Shown: positions 37,954 to 49,308 of the stretch, in pieces
How positions within the stretch are numbered: position 1 is the stretch's first letter
Layout: each line of letters starts with the position of its first letter
The notes under the pieces: model-generated
Seen by the model: only the letters and a program-made list of their open reading frames with translations
Told to the model about the DNA's origin: nothing
Databases searched by the model: none
Assembly: GCA_007844125.1 (NCBI GenBank)
Contig: CM017555.1
Span: 29,255,843-29,319,842, forward strand
DNA: 64,000 nucleotides
Origin: Sinonovacula constricta
Taxonomy: Eukaryota; Mollusca; Bivalvia; Cardiida; Solecurtidae
Reading direction: 5' to 3'
Program-made: the position numbers and the translations under genes

Positions 37954-38654
37954 TTAGTCTACAGTATCTGCATAATTTTTAGGGATATTGTCTTTTTACT
38001 TCTTGTTTAACCGCAGACGCTCGACACTCCGCCACTAAGCACATTTAAAATATATTATTGACGCAAGATTTTCTTTTCAGGGGAAGTATAATGTTCCTAA
38101 AGCAATCAGTCATTGTCAGATAATTCAAAGCATGGCAAGTCTTGTTCCGTCTCAACATATCTATATCAAGGCATCTTTTCAAAGAGCTCCATAAATCATA
38201 CCTTCCTTATGAATGTAGTTATGTATAAACATAATGTAGAAACATGACCGTTCCAGGATCGATTTCTTATTTTTCTCATATAAGACCTTATGTTGACATT
38301 CATCTGCTTTGTTTGTCATCAGTTATAAACTAAGATGGTTGTAGATCAAACATGAGACCAGAATGTGGTATATGAGGTTATACAGCTGAGAACGCAGGGG
38401 TGTGTAATCTTAAAACAAAATTACCGTGAAAAAAAATATAACTTTGTAAGCCTTCAGCTTTTGGATATGCCATGTCATAGCAAGAACATACCTGTTTCTT
38501 TTTTTGGAAATGCAAAACTAATGACTTCTACTTTTTACATTATCGAATCTGAAACTAGGTAAATGTTGATACAATCCAACTGTGCGAGACATACAGTAGA
38601 CATACTGTGGATCAAATATAAATTCTATATATTTGGCGTACTTCTGCAATTTAA

Positions 38655-38775
38655 CGCAGCATCATCATCATAATGATCATGATAATCCTAATCCTCCTCC
38701 TCCCTATTCTCCTCCTTCCCGTCATCATCAGCACCTTCATCAACACCTCATACAACAACAAAACAACATCATCAG
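38655..38775 (+). repeat. ATC/CTC-rich low-complexity tract
   Basis: Imperfect ATC, CTC and AAC trinucleotides; the copy 2 equivalent (about 49990-50110) differs in length and order. The 64-codon frame through it is a by-product. Confidence 0.8.
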
Positions 38776-39583
38776 CAACAGAAAGTCATTGACTTTGAAT
38801 CATTGTGGTTCAACAATGTTTGTATAAAGGGTAAATTACAACCTTATTTGTATTAGCCATGGCTATGTGCATGTATATACAGATCATATTAACAATGTTT
38901 ATGATTATTTATATTGCTTTTCCTGAATCCAAAGGAATAATTCATGTTCGATATGCAAACTACAGCTGAATGCCCTTGAAATCTACCCTAGACACAATAA
39001 ATGAAAATGTCCGTTTATCTCGTTCTCTTTTTCAACGTTGATAAATGTATATGCAACTCCACTGAAAGTATACACATTTTCTTGATTTAGGAAGGCCAAT
39101 ACGATAATCTTATAAATTGCTAAACTCAAATACATCTCAGGTCTTTAATATAACATCCTTCCAGAGGTCAAACCTATCTTAGATAAATTAACACCTGCCT
39201 GTCGAAAATAACCCTGTATCATGTATATTTGATTGTCTGCGACAGATCAGGACAAGAACTGTGCAAGCCTTAGGATTTGGAATATTCGTGAAATGAATAA
39301 CCTGATGTAAAGTAAATATATGTCAAGATTACATGTTTCTAACTTTAGATAGTTAGGTGGATAGTTTAATCCAATTCGAAAGACTTATTATTCTTAATCT
39401 TTAAATATAAAGTGCGACAGTTTTTACCTGTATCTACACTCCGTTTATTTCTTGTATTTAGTATTAATTAAGATCTTTTCTTCATTACCGCTTGTCATGA
39501 ATCTGTAACTAGTTGGGAAGATAAAATTGATGCTTGGGGTCTCCGTTTTTCCCATCATTCTACTTTACATCCACGTAATACAG

Positions 39584-39970
39584 CAATCGGAACTCCTCGG
39601 GTAATTCCGTTCTCGGGACAATCATCCCTCGGATGTATCTGGTGCAATAATACTTAATGAAATCACGATCGTTTTGTTCGCCGGAAGTCGGAAGAAGAAT
39701 ATGCCTAAGTAGTTCGCACAAAACATAACCATCGTTTGACAGCTCTGTGTCTGCTGCGCGGGGTAAATTAAAATCGGATTATTTAAATTTGAAGCCGTCA
39801 CAAATTTAAGTTTTACTGGCATCGTACTGTAGTGAGCTGTCACCCGAGCTGCCATCTTTGATTTGACGTCTGTCTCAAAAGAAGCTCCATTTAGATAAGT
39901 GGCGGAGGTGATCCGACTACCTACATACATCCGAGAGATGATTCGTGAATTATCCGAGGTGTTCCGATTG
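39584..39970. mobile_element. inverted-repeat transposon with CAATCGGAAC ends
   Basis: The left end CAATCGGAACTCCTCGGGTA and the reverse complement of the right end CAATCGGAACACCTCGGATA start ~50-base imperfect terminal repeats. They are flanked directly by GTAATACAG (39575-39583) and GTAATATAG (39971-39979), a 9-base target duplication with one difference. The 387-bp interior holds a 102-codon minus-strand frame (39622-39930) that is not recognisably a transposase. A 9-base duplication with long terminal repeats suggests a Mutator-like or similar non-autonomous element. The segment around it is missing from copy 2. Confidence 0.75.
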
Positions 39971-40695
39971 GTAATATAGTTTTCCTAACATCCGTATTTA
40001 TATTTGACAAAAAGATTTCCCATAAAAAAGATGTATCGCAATCAATCTAAAAAGCTAGAATTAAAGCCTTTATGAGGTTTATAAGGTTTATAAGCTTTAA
40101 CCTAGCTCACAATCCAAACAGCAATCGCAGATGCATGCATCCATTTAACTACACATACACGATCACAACATTGTATGAAACCAATATTCTGGTATATTAT
40201 AAGGTGAAAAAGAAATAAACATACATTAACTCTATTTAGAAAGCTGAGTTATAACATACAAACAAAACGCAAACACATAATCGGTTATATAATGGCAGAA
40301 AATACGTGTTAACTTTGCGTATTAAATTTTCGTATTCTTCTCCAACGAACGAAAATAGTACCTACTGCAGTGTTCTTTTGTTCTAAACCTACCTTAAACA
40401 AGTTTCCCACTGATTGAGTCATAGCCTCGGAGGTAACAGACCTGTATCAATAACAAACAAGAATATTCGGGGAGAAATTGCCCCCAACTGAAGAAGGAAA
40501 TTAGATTCACGTGGTGGGAATTACGACTAATAACAACACAATAAAACTGTCTCTACACGTCATCTACAGACTGATTAATCTTGAAGCAAATTGACGTGTA
40601 CACTTACTTCTGGCGTCGGCTCGTACATAAAAGCTTTGACATATAATTGAATTTAGTTACTTAATTACCTACTTATTACTTATATGATAAAAAGA

Positions 40696-40850
40696 TGGAT
40701 GGATGGACGGACGGACGGACAGAAAGACAGACAGACAGACAGAAAGACAGACAGACAGTCAGACAGACGGTCAGAAAAACAGACAGACAGAGAGACAGAA
40801 AGACAGACAGAAAGACAGACAGACAGACAAACAGACAGATAGATAGATAA
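40696..40850 (+). repeat. (GACA)n / (GACG)n microsatellite
   Basis: GATG, GACG and GACA tetranucleotides with AGAAAGACAGAC variants. The minus strand reads as a Leu/Ser/Val/Cys repeat frame of 75 codons, an artefact. Confidence 0.95.
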
Positions 40851-41008
40851 TAAGTATACCCTTGTACTGAACATATCTCTGTTACTTATACCGTACCTTG
40901 ACCACATTGTCCTTTTAATATACTCGTTTTATGACTCAAGCTAATGCATAATTGACTCGCGCTGGTTAAATATATTCACAAAGTAAACTACAGATAACAG
41001 CTGATTGT

Positions 41009-41293
41009 TTATTTCTTGTCCTATTTTCGGGCATTTTTTTCTTGTCCTATTTTCGGGCATTTATTTCTTGTCCTATTTTCGGGCATTTTTTTCTTGTCCT
41101 ATTTTCGGGCATTTATTTCTTGTCCTATTTTCGGACATTTATTTCTTGTCCTATTTTCGGGCATTTATTTCTTGTCCTATTTTCGGGCATTTATTTCTTG
41201 TCCTATTTTCGGACATTTATTTCTTGTCCTATTTTCGGGCATTTATTTCTTGTACTATTTTCTGACATTTATTTCTTGTCCTATTTTCGGGCA
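41009..41293 (+). repeat. 26-bp tandem repeat, 11 units
   Basis: The unit (TTATTTCTTGTCCTATTTTC then GGGCAT) repeats 11 times with a few substitutions (GGGCAT to GGACAT, one GTACTATTTTCTGAC). Unit length is not a multiple of three, so all three forward frames read one stop-free 26-residue cycle (containing FISCPIFGHLFLVLFSGI), giving three overlapping frames of 86-99 codons. I do not call them as genes. Confidence 0.96.
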
Positions 41294-42110
41294 GAATTAC
41301 GATGACCGTGTTTAAGGAAATACTGTTTTCAATTATGAAATCAAAATGTACAAATTATGCTTGAAAAATAGTTAATTTGCCTCATTGTGTGTATAAAATG
41401 TCTAAATCAAAAACGGCTTGATATAACCAAAAATGTAATTAATTATTTATTATTTCATTGTTAATTCATTATTCGATAAGCTTGTTACATGCTTGCTATA
41501 CACTTACTTGCAACATAGATTTACTCTTTCGTTTTTATTAGGTTTTGAGGACGTTTTTGTTAAAAACAAAGCTATACAACAACAATGGAGTTGTAGCAAT
41601 TCTTCATATTCGATATTTAAAAGATGAAAAAAAAAATAAACAAGCTTACGGGACATGGCAATACTGTAATGATTAGCTTCTACTGAATCATTTAAAATCA
41701 CTTTGAAAATTTAGAGAGAAAATCAGAGTTAATAGTTATGTTGTAAGTTAAATTACAATTAGAACGAACAAACAATGGCTAAAATTCGTGCAAAAATAAT
41801 CAAAATGTTAATGTAAGACCAGTTTTGACCTGTCACGTGATACTGTTTTTCATTATGCCCCGCGTGATAGGTGATGTCCACAATGGCGCTACTCTCAGAA
41901 CATTTTGACCCAAGTTAAATGTGGTTACATTCATAGGCGAAGAAGCGGCACGTATTACCTCTCTATATATCAATTAACTGATTATTTTCATTCTATAAAG
42001 TACGTGCAGTAATTGTAATGTTGTAAGTCCCAGGATTAGGCGTATTAAAACAAATGTTTCCTTTCAGATACGTTTGTTTTTCTCGCCTTCGGAGTTCCAC
42101 ATCATGTAAT

Positions 42111-42180
42111 CAATCGTAACAACTCGGCCATTTCCATAACTTTCGGAAATTCCGAAGAAATCGCCGAGGGGTCCCGATTG
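42111..42180. mobile_element. 70-bp palindromic element with perfect 10-bp target duplication
   Basis: Starts CAATCGTAACAACTCGGCCA and ends with the complement of CAATCGGGACCCCTCGGCGA. An exact direct repeat ATCATGTAAT lies immediately on each side (42101-42110 and 42181-42190). The centre is itself a palindrome (TTCGGAAATTCCGAA). The terminal motif CAATCG..AC..CTCGG is shared with 39584-39970, so both probably belong to one family. Confidence 0.8.
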
Positions 42181-42921
42181 ATCATGTAATACGTCACCTA
42201 ATTTTTAGCATAAGCGCAAGGATAAAGACTGATGCTCTTGTTAACTAGACAGAAAAATCAGTCGTATACAAGTGATCTAACTAAATTCTTATTGACAAAT
42301 TGCATCTCATCTTTCTTCGGATGTCATCAGTTTATGTGAATTCCTTTGTTTACATCATTATTATTCCTAGGTAATTGATACTATGTCCTCGGGATCCAAG
42401 CAATAAGTTAGTTAAGTTTAGTTTAGTTTAAACACAATATTTATTCAAGATAATGCCATATGATACATATGTAACGAATATTCAACATATGTAGATAGAA
42501 TTGGGGAAAAAAAGTTGGGATAACAACTTATGTAAATCCCTTTTCTAGAGGGGTATAACAGTACAATGCAATAAGTTGTGTAGCCTCTTTGTTTCATCCC
42601 AGAAATCACGTAGTGGTGTGTTAAGACATTTTGTTCTATGTAGAGTAGTCTTTTTTTCATTTTCTGAGCAGACGAGTGACCTTGACAAAGTAGACGAGTT
42701 TTTATTTATGCGAAAAGTTTACTCTGCGGTCTGATTAAATCTCCTTGTTATAAGAGATGTGCAGTTTTAGGAACCCGAAAATTATGATTATCGTGTAGAA
42801 AGTTCGTTTTATTTAAGAAAATTTCCCACAGTTTATTATGTTGTTTGCGCACATATAACTTGTACTTTCTATTCTGCACAATATTTTCTGGTGCATACAC
42901 AAGATGATGCACTGGGGTCAG

Positions 42922-42929
42922 TATAAAAG
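42922..42929 (+). promoter_or_regulatory. TATA-box-like site
   Basis: TATAAAAG in a locally GC-richer context (GGGGTCAGTATAAAAGGCTG) with a pyrimidine-rich CTTTTCTCTG about 15-25 bases downstream. It is the best TATA match I noticed in the spacer, but no credible coding frame follows, so it may be chance. Confidence 0.2.
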
Positions 42930-43127
42930 GCTGCGACTTTTCTCTGTGAAGGACTCCAGCACGATGTATACGTTATACGATCATACTTTATTTTGGTTTA
43001 ATAATTATATATTTTAATGTAAATCAAGGTATAATTGATAAATAAATTCAGTTCATGATTGTGAAGAAAAGTATATTAAATTAACGCATTATTTTATTTA
43101 TATATTTATTTATTTATTTTTATTTAT

Positions 43128-43260
43128 GTTGTTGTTTTGCTTTTGTACTTTGTTGTTGTTGTTGCTTATTTGTTGTTTTGCTTTTGTGCTTTGTTGTTGT
43201 TGTTGTTATTTGTTGTTGTTGTTGTTGTTGTTGTTTTGTTTGTTTTTAAGTTGTTGTTGT
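43128..43260 (+). repeat. (TTG)n-rich tract
   Basis: Repeated TTGTTG with TTTTGC interruptions. The Cys/Leu/Val-rich frames at 43126-43382 are by-products. Confidence 0.9.
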
Positions 43261-43787
43261 TTTTGTGCTTGTTTTGTGTGTTTTTTTATTTTTGTTTTTC
43301 TGTCATCAGCATGAAATTTACGTTCATCGTTATGATTTACAATTTAAGCAAATCAGGTTACTTACTCTCATGCAGTTATTAGCGTATAGTGAATTTATAT
43401 TAGATATTTGTTGTTGTTGGTTTGTGTGCGTTGAATGGTGACCGCGTGACTGTATACGTCTAATAACGCATTATTAACATTGCTGATAACCTTACATTGT
43501 ATTCAAAGGGAAGGACCAGGCAAATCCGTACTAAGATTTAGAACATATGTTATATGAATATTTGTGGCTGTTGACTTTAAGTCATTGCTGCAAATATTTT
43601 ATTTGGGGGACGATAACAATGGTGTAACCTGATACGATACATTCGTGCCTAGTACAGACTGTAACGCTTTTATCTATGTTGGCAACTTACTACAAAGTAT
43701 ATCATGTCCAATATACAGTCTGCTCATGTAGTATATATGTCAGTATTAAAACGTACAGACTGTATGGCGTACCTTTAGGGTCTTTAT

Positions 43788-44710
43788 TGCATGACCCTGT
43801 ATCATGCTAAAACATTCAGCATCATGCTTAAACTTTTAGCATGATACAGTGTCATGACAATTGATTTTTCAGGTACATGCTGTATTATGCTTAAAAAATA
43901 ATTTAGACCTTTTGGTGCGTAAGTGTACGACCCTGCATCTAACAAATATAGTTTTAGCATGGTACTAAAAATATTACATGACCCAGGGTCGTGTAAATTC
44001 CGATTAGTCCGTTTTAGCATGATACTGAAATATAAATGCACTACACAGGTTCATGCAAATTACGATTGGTTCGTTTTAGCATGAGGCTGAAATTCAGTGC
44101 ATGACTCAGGGTCATGCTTATCCCATTGGTCAGTTTTAGCATGATACTGAATAATAAATGCATCACACAGGGTCATGCACACTGGCGTAGCTTCCTTTAG
44201 GCACTGTAGGCACGTGCCTCCACAATTTAAAAAAATAAATAAAATTTAAAAATTGAGGGGACGGTCGTCGCGGTGTATGCATGAGCTTAAGTTACTCTAA
44301 TCACACAATATAGTGTGCCTAATGCCATAGGTACATAGATTTATTGATTGTTACTGAAAAGCGTAGAAAAAACATATGTACAAAATTCCGCCCCCCCCCC
44401 CCACACACACACACACACACCATTTAAGGTGCCTATACATGATTTTCTATCAAGCTACGTCCTTGATGCAAGTTCCGATTGGTTCGTTTTAACATGATAC
44501 TAAAAGATATCTGCACTACCCAGGGTCATGTAAATTCCGATTGATTCGTTTTAGCATGATACTTAAAGATATCTGCACTACCCAGGGTCATGTAAATTCC
44601 GATTGATTCGTTTTAGCATAATACTAAAAGATATCTGCACTACCCAGGGTCATGTAAATTCCGATTGGTCCGTTTCTGCATAAAGCTAAATAAGAGTTGC
44701 ACTTTCCATG
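43788..44710 (+). repeat. 62-bp minisatellite, interrupted
   Basis: The unit contains CAGGGTCATG, a TTCCGATTGGT-like block and CGTTTTAGCATGATACT. Copies of CAGGGTCATG start at 43984 (variant), 44046 (variant), 44107, 44168, then 44521, 44583 and 44645, a spacing of 61-62 bases. Units before about 43980 are more degenerate. The array is split by a 286-bp insertion (44180-44465) and ends where copy 2 of the large unit begins. Confidence 0.9.
44180..44465. mobile_element. transposon-like insertion inside the minisatellite
   Basis: Left end CACTGGCGTAGCTT and the reverse complement of the right end CAAGGACGTAGCTT match at 11 of 14 positions. ATGCA flanks it on both sides (44175-44179 and 44466-44470), and removing the insert with one ATGCA restores the repeat (CATGCA then AGTTCCGATTGG). 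The interior has a C-run and (AC)n tract at about 44391-44420 and no coding frame. Probably a non-autonomous DNA element with a 5-base target duplication; superfamily uncertain. Confidence 0.7.
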
Positions 44711-45786
44711 GTCTGAAGATAAAATGAAGAGACATTATTATGGTTGTATTGTGTTATTATTTCCCTTCCATTATATCGACGTGATTTAAGCACTTCTGCA
44801 GATAGTGGCCAGAAGCAAACGAACAAGGCGGTAACGGGAGGGTTTTGTTTTTTTATGATTAATGTCTTGTCTATTTTGTTTTTCTTGTTTTTGTTGTTGT
44901 TTGTTGTTGGTGTTGTTGTTTGTTGTTTGTTGTTGTTGTTTAACGCTAACATTATTCAGGCCTTACTTTTCGATTAATCATTTGACCTTGTCATATTTGT
45001 TGTAGTGTTTATTTATTCATGGCTGGGAGGGGATGTAAGCAGTTGCTATGTTTGGATACTAGACAAAGACATAAAGTATAACCGGTTCACATGAACTAAA
45101 GCGGCTGAGACTACGTTTGTTGGTTCATGTAGCTTTTTCTAATATTCAAGAAATGTAATTTTGTGAAACAAGTGATATACTTATGTTATGCTAATAAAAT
45201 ATATTTAAAAGATAAAATATTAAATACCAAACATTTTATTTTTTTGCGTTTGCTCTAACATATGCATATATCTACACGACACTGTGGCCGCTCTTGTATG
45301 TATACATGTATTGTATACCTTCATATATTGAAAGCTGAAGCTCCGGAATGTATACACATAGTTTACAAATGATTCTTAAGTAGGAACATTTTTCCGGGAT
45401 GAGAATATAAATTATAACATTAAACACAAACTTACACATTGTAGATGTCTTTTTTGTTTTACTGTATCCTATTTAACAAATATACTTCTTTGAATAAAGG
45501 GGTTGTATAATTAAAGAAAATAAAAATGTGTACACAGCTTGAAGTTTTTCTATAAATACAAGAAATTATATTAACCAATGTTATAATATACAGACTTGCT
45601 TGATGGATGTAACAAGCACCAGATGGCTGCTGCGTAAACCACAATAATGGCGTGCCTTTGGTTAACAAAACAACATTATCCTTTAGTTAAGCTGCATTAG
45701 GCTTAATAATACGTTCGTGTATCATAACACTTTGTGACAGGGAAGCAATTTTTGGCAACTTTGTATGGCTGCTCTTCAATTACAGT

Positions 45787-45928
45787 TAAAAGGATGCATT
45801 ATTACGAGGAATGCGTGTAAAACTTTACCAAAGACAAATATGAAGAAATAATACGACATGTGTCTGATTTGTCTGAAAACAAGACTATAACTAGGTTTAT
45901 GCGTAATTACGAAGCTAAAGACAGCTGA
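45787..45928 (+). pseudogene. candidate exon, charged 44-codon frame (block c, copy 2)
   Basis: Same frame as 34775-34917, with ATG at 45794, the shared nonsense TAA nine codons on, an Arg-to-Cys change just before it, and the final TGA at 45926. Upstream, the frame is broken by indels near 45750-45770. It is therefore dead if it was ever an exon. Confidence 0.35.
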
Positions 45929-46498
45929 TTTACAACAGAGCCTTGTCTGTAATATAACTAAGCTCAAGGCTTATGGTCGGGTCGTATGTAGCTTGTATCT
46001 AAGTATTGACTGTAGTGACAATATGGAAGATATTTTGAGCGATGACCTTATATGTACCTTATATAATAAAAACTGTTCGATTTGTAATATTGTTTTACTT
46101 CATTCGAGAATTGTTGTCAATTCGTTTCCATTTAATCAAATGTTAGTGTACGTAGATTTATTTCATTAATACATACCAATCAAAGTACTTCTCCAATTAA
46201 TTTTAAAAAGTAATTAATGCCGATTTTATTGATCATCATAAAGCACGAATTTGAAAATGCTGATACTTAAAACCGGGTGTACATGTGTTTATATTTTAGA
46301 ATATATGCTATTTGACTTGTTTACAGTGTACACTCAGTAATAGGGCTTGAATGTCTCTACTACGTGTCTTACTAACGATAATTTACTGCCTTATCTGAAA
46401 CTATTGTTCTTTTCTGACTATCATAGCTCCAAATGTGCTTATATTCAATAAATGGTTAGAACATATGTGTGGATTTTTGTTTCAACTGGCCATTGCAG

Positions 46499-46682
46499 CG
46501 CGTTTGATCAAATTACCAACCGAATTTTTCTGCCTGTATATTATGTGTCATTGGCAGTTGCCTATATTCATGGCCAATTGCAATCAGACCTCACATCTGT
46601 ACTGCCAGCCATTCATAGCACATACATTCCAACCCGTAAATCAGACTTCGATGTTAACCAGGAATGCTACACCCAGTTGTAA
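46499..46682 (+). CDS. candidate terminal exon (block c, copy 2)
   Basis: Follows an acceptor-like TTTCAACTGGCCATTGCAG. The frame reads AFDQITNRIFLPVYYVSLAV, then a stretch containing LTSVLPAIHSTYIPTRKSDF, and ends VNQECYTQL and TAA at 46680, with an ATTAAA about 130 bases later. Alternatively the last bases form a perfect donor (TT|GTAAGT) for a second open frame (containing LIKLPTEFFCLYIMCHWQLP), so the correct reading is not certain. I prefer the first for its balanced composition. In copy 3 the first frame has a TAG and a one-base insertion. Not recognised. Confidence 0.3.
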
Positions 46683-46982
46683 GTTTGCCTTCAGATAACA
46701 GCGACTGTTTAAACTATCTGACATCTTTGATTTTACTCAAAGAACATGTATTGATATATTGTTAATATATTATGTTGTAGTGTGGTGTTGTTGTGGGTTT
46801 TTTTTTTTCTAATTAAAAGAATGAAAATTACAAATTCATGTACATTCATGATATTGAATTTAATCTTATCTCAAGTTTAAATATATGGAAATGAGGTAGC
46901 CCCAGCTAAAGTCTGGATTTCACTGGCCATCCTACAAGCACATTCGAGCTCCCGTATAAGCATACGCTTCATAAGTAAATTG

Positions 46983-47200
46983 ATATGGCAATTCCGAAAC
47001 TGCAAGCCTGGGGCCTTTTCAAACCAGTCGGTTCTTTTGCGAACTGACCGTTGCAAGGCTGTTACTTATTTCTTTTTGTGTATAATATTAAGTCTCATGT
47101 TTTGTCAATGTTACGTTTACTATGTATGTCATTGTCTAGCGATAGTTCAGATTTAGGTATCTGTAGTAATTCTTATGAAAACGTTTCTTGTTTTCCTATG
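46983..47200 (+). mobile_element. GTCGG-core dispersed repeat copy (block c/d, copy 2)
   Basis: Orthologous, within the array, to 35255-35460. It has CAAACCAGTCGGTTC and GCGAACTGACCGTTGCAAGG followed by the same body. Confidence 0.55.
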
Positions 47201-49060
47201 CATCGTTGTTTTTGTTTGTTTGATTTTGATTTGTTGTTATTTTCTTCGTTTTTTGTTTGTTTTGTTGTTGTTGTTTTCGTTTTGATTGATTGTTTGTTTG
47301 TCTGTTTGTTTGTTTTTCTAATGAGTAAGTCCCTTAACTGATATTAACTGCTAATGCTAATGAGTATTCGGTAAGATGTTATATTAACATATTTTTTCCA
47401 TAATTTGGAGTTATATACAGTTTGTGTTTGCTATATTTAATACAAATATTGACGTGTATTCATTACTTTACAACCCACTAAGTGGACCTTACGTTGACGT
47501 GACGTCATAACCCACCACGACGTCGCTTGACGTATCGGCATTCCCGTACTGATATCTGTAAGTCACTGCCATTTTTTAAACTCATCTGATTTATTGGTTC
47601 TGTGATGAGTAGAATCCAATATTCGTGTTCATTAAACGCTGAAAACATTAACCAGGCTTGATGAAATTGTATCGTTTCATCCACCTCTTTAATTAACAAT
47701 TAGTTGTCAATGAATGCTCGGGTCAGGTTCTCTTTATATAATAACAGCAAATACGAATCAACAAAATATAATCTATATAGATGCATTATTAAGATATCTC
47801 CATCCTTGCTTTGATTTTCACTGTGCAAAATTATATTGCTAGATAAAACCATTCCTTCCTAATAACCACTATACATATTGGTAATAAGTTATTTATCCGG
47901 AAAATCAATATACAAGAAAATGACCAAATAAGGCATTCAAAAATGGAATTGATTTCACGTTGACTGGGATGATTTCCAAAAACATATATAACTTTATTGA
48001 ATCTTGCCCAAGGTCAGTTGATATCGTCAACTCTTTCATGAATATTCAGTAGTAAGGATAGAATTTAACGGTCACTTTCTGTAAGTCAACATATAGTCCA
48101 TAAATTTAATGTTATTGTTTTGTTTGTTGTTGATTCTTTTGTCATATTGTTTTCACCATTTCATTGAAAGCAATCGCAGCATATGACACCTTCTTTGGGA
48201 AAAAAAGAAAGTAAAATGCACCAAACGCGATTTCCCAATAAATAAGATCTTATTCTAATTTTGTCAAACACATTGCCGTTACCTTGTCGTGACTGGACAT
48301 AGTTTTGTAAGATAAAACATCTCTTACACCGTCAGGCTCATACATAAAATGTGGAGTTGCCGACAAACCTGTCTGATACCTCCCTTGGTAGATTTATACC
48401 GTACAGTCGCAAAAGACAATCGGCACGTAGCGCACAAATCAACAAGGCTACATGCGTAACCCAAGGAAATCACAATTATTAAAGATACGCATATAATGTT
48501 ACCATGGAAACACCATCTCTACCAATTCAACATTCAGTACACAGATAATGTGAAAAGTGCCTATAGACACGTGGTTAATATCACTTGTTCCGATGTCGCG
48601 TTGTTGAGTAATGTCTTTATATATCTATGTTATAAAAGTGTAAAGTGGTGTGGGAAGTAGTGTTTACATACATTGTACATACGTCACATTTCACTAATTA
48701 AAACACGACATGGGTATACATTGCGTATACCGTTTGATGACCTCGCCAATGCATATAGTAAACATTTAGAATGGTTATTATAGTGTTTCGTATAAGGATC
48801 CTTATATTGAGTAGGACTGGCGGGAACATGGCACACGCGTGTACTTCAACTTGTCTCCTGCATATTGGCCTCATTCGTGTTAAATATGCAAATGTTCCTG
48901 CATTTGTTATTTAACCTCTCGCATTTATCCCTGTTATGTATAGCATATAGTATGTGGAAATTCGAGGATGAATTTCAAGTTGTATTGGTATTTCAACGTC
49001 TCGTATTTATCCCTGGGTGTTCTTAGAGGCGATGCTGATCTTTGTTATTTACGGCGCTGA

Positions 49061-49308
49061 CGTATTCACCATCCATTCTTAAGCCTAATTTATGACTAAA
49101 GCACAAGTCGCAAACCAAAAACATAAGCTAATTTATATATTTCAGTGTGATTTTAAGCTCAAATTTGTAAAGTTCAAGTGTCATGCAAAAAAAGACATGT
49201 AGCTAAATACTGTGGATTGTAATATGATATATTGTGATTGATGATATTGTGGATTGAAGTCCATGACTTGAGCAATTTTTATTTAAGAATAGTTGGTGGA
49301 TACTGGCC
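49061..49308. mobile_element. PIF/Harbinger-like MITE, left end truncated (block d, copy 2)
   Basis: Matches 37696-37953. The right terminal repeat (ending ATACTGGCC then TTA) is intact, but a deletion fuses upstream TGACG to TATTCACCATCC, removing the first bases of the left terminal repeat and the left TTA. It confirms that the insertion predates the duplication. Confidence 0.75.

Larger units (their letters stand above)
28026..40520 (+). repeat. duplicated unit, copy 1 (blocks a-b-c-d)
   Basis: The most complete copy of a ~12.5-kb unit. Block a (28026 to about 30550) matches 56461 to about 59000. Block b (about 30551-33736) matches 50894-54130 and about 59010-62270. Block c (33737 to about 35340) matches 44711-47080, 54131-56457 and about 62272-64000. 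Block d (about 35340-40520) matches 47080-50893. All are in direct orientation. This copy lacks a ~745-bp segment of block c present in the other three, and it has a ~757-bp segment (39535-40292) in block d that copy 2 lacks. Confidence 0.95.
40521..44710. other. single-copy spacer between copies 1 and 2
   Basis: Sequence not seen elsewhere in the window. It holds the GACA/GACG microsatellite, the 26-bp array, a 70-bp element, a TATA-like site, a TTG tract and the 62-bp minisatellite, each listed separately. The rest (about 41300-42100, 42190-43120, 43260-43785) is AT-rich and without a supported gene. Confidence 0.7.

Noticed and set aside
39584..39970. Using copy 2 as an empty-site control for the CAATCG element
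   Set aside because: Copy 2 lacks a larger ~757-bp interval around it, so the absence may be a deletion and does not show the pre-insertion site.
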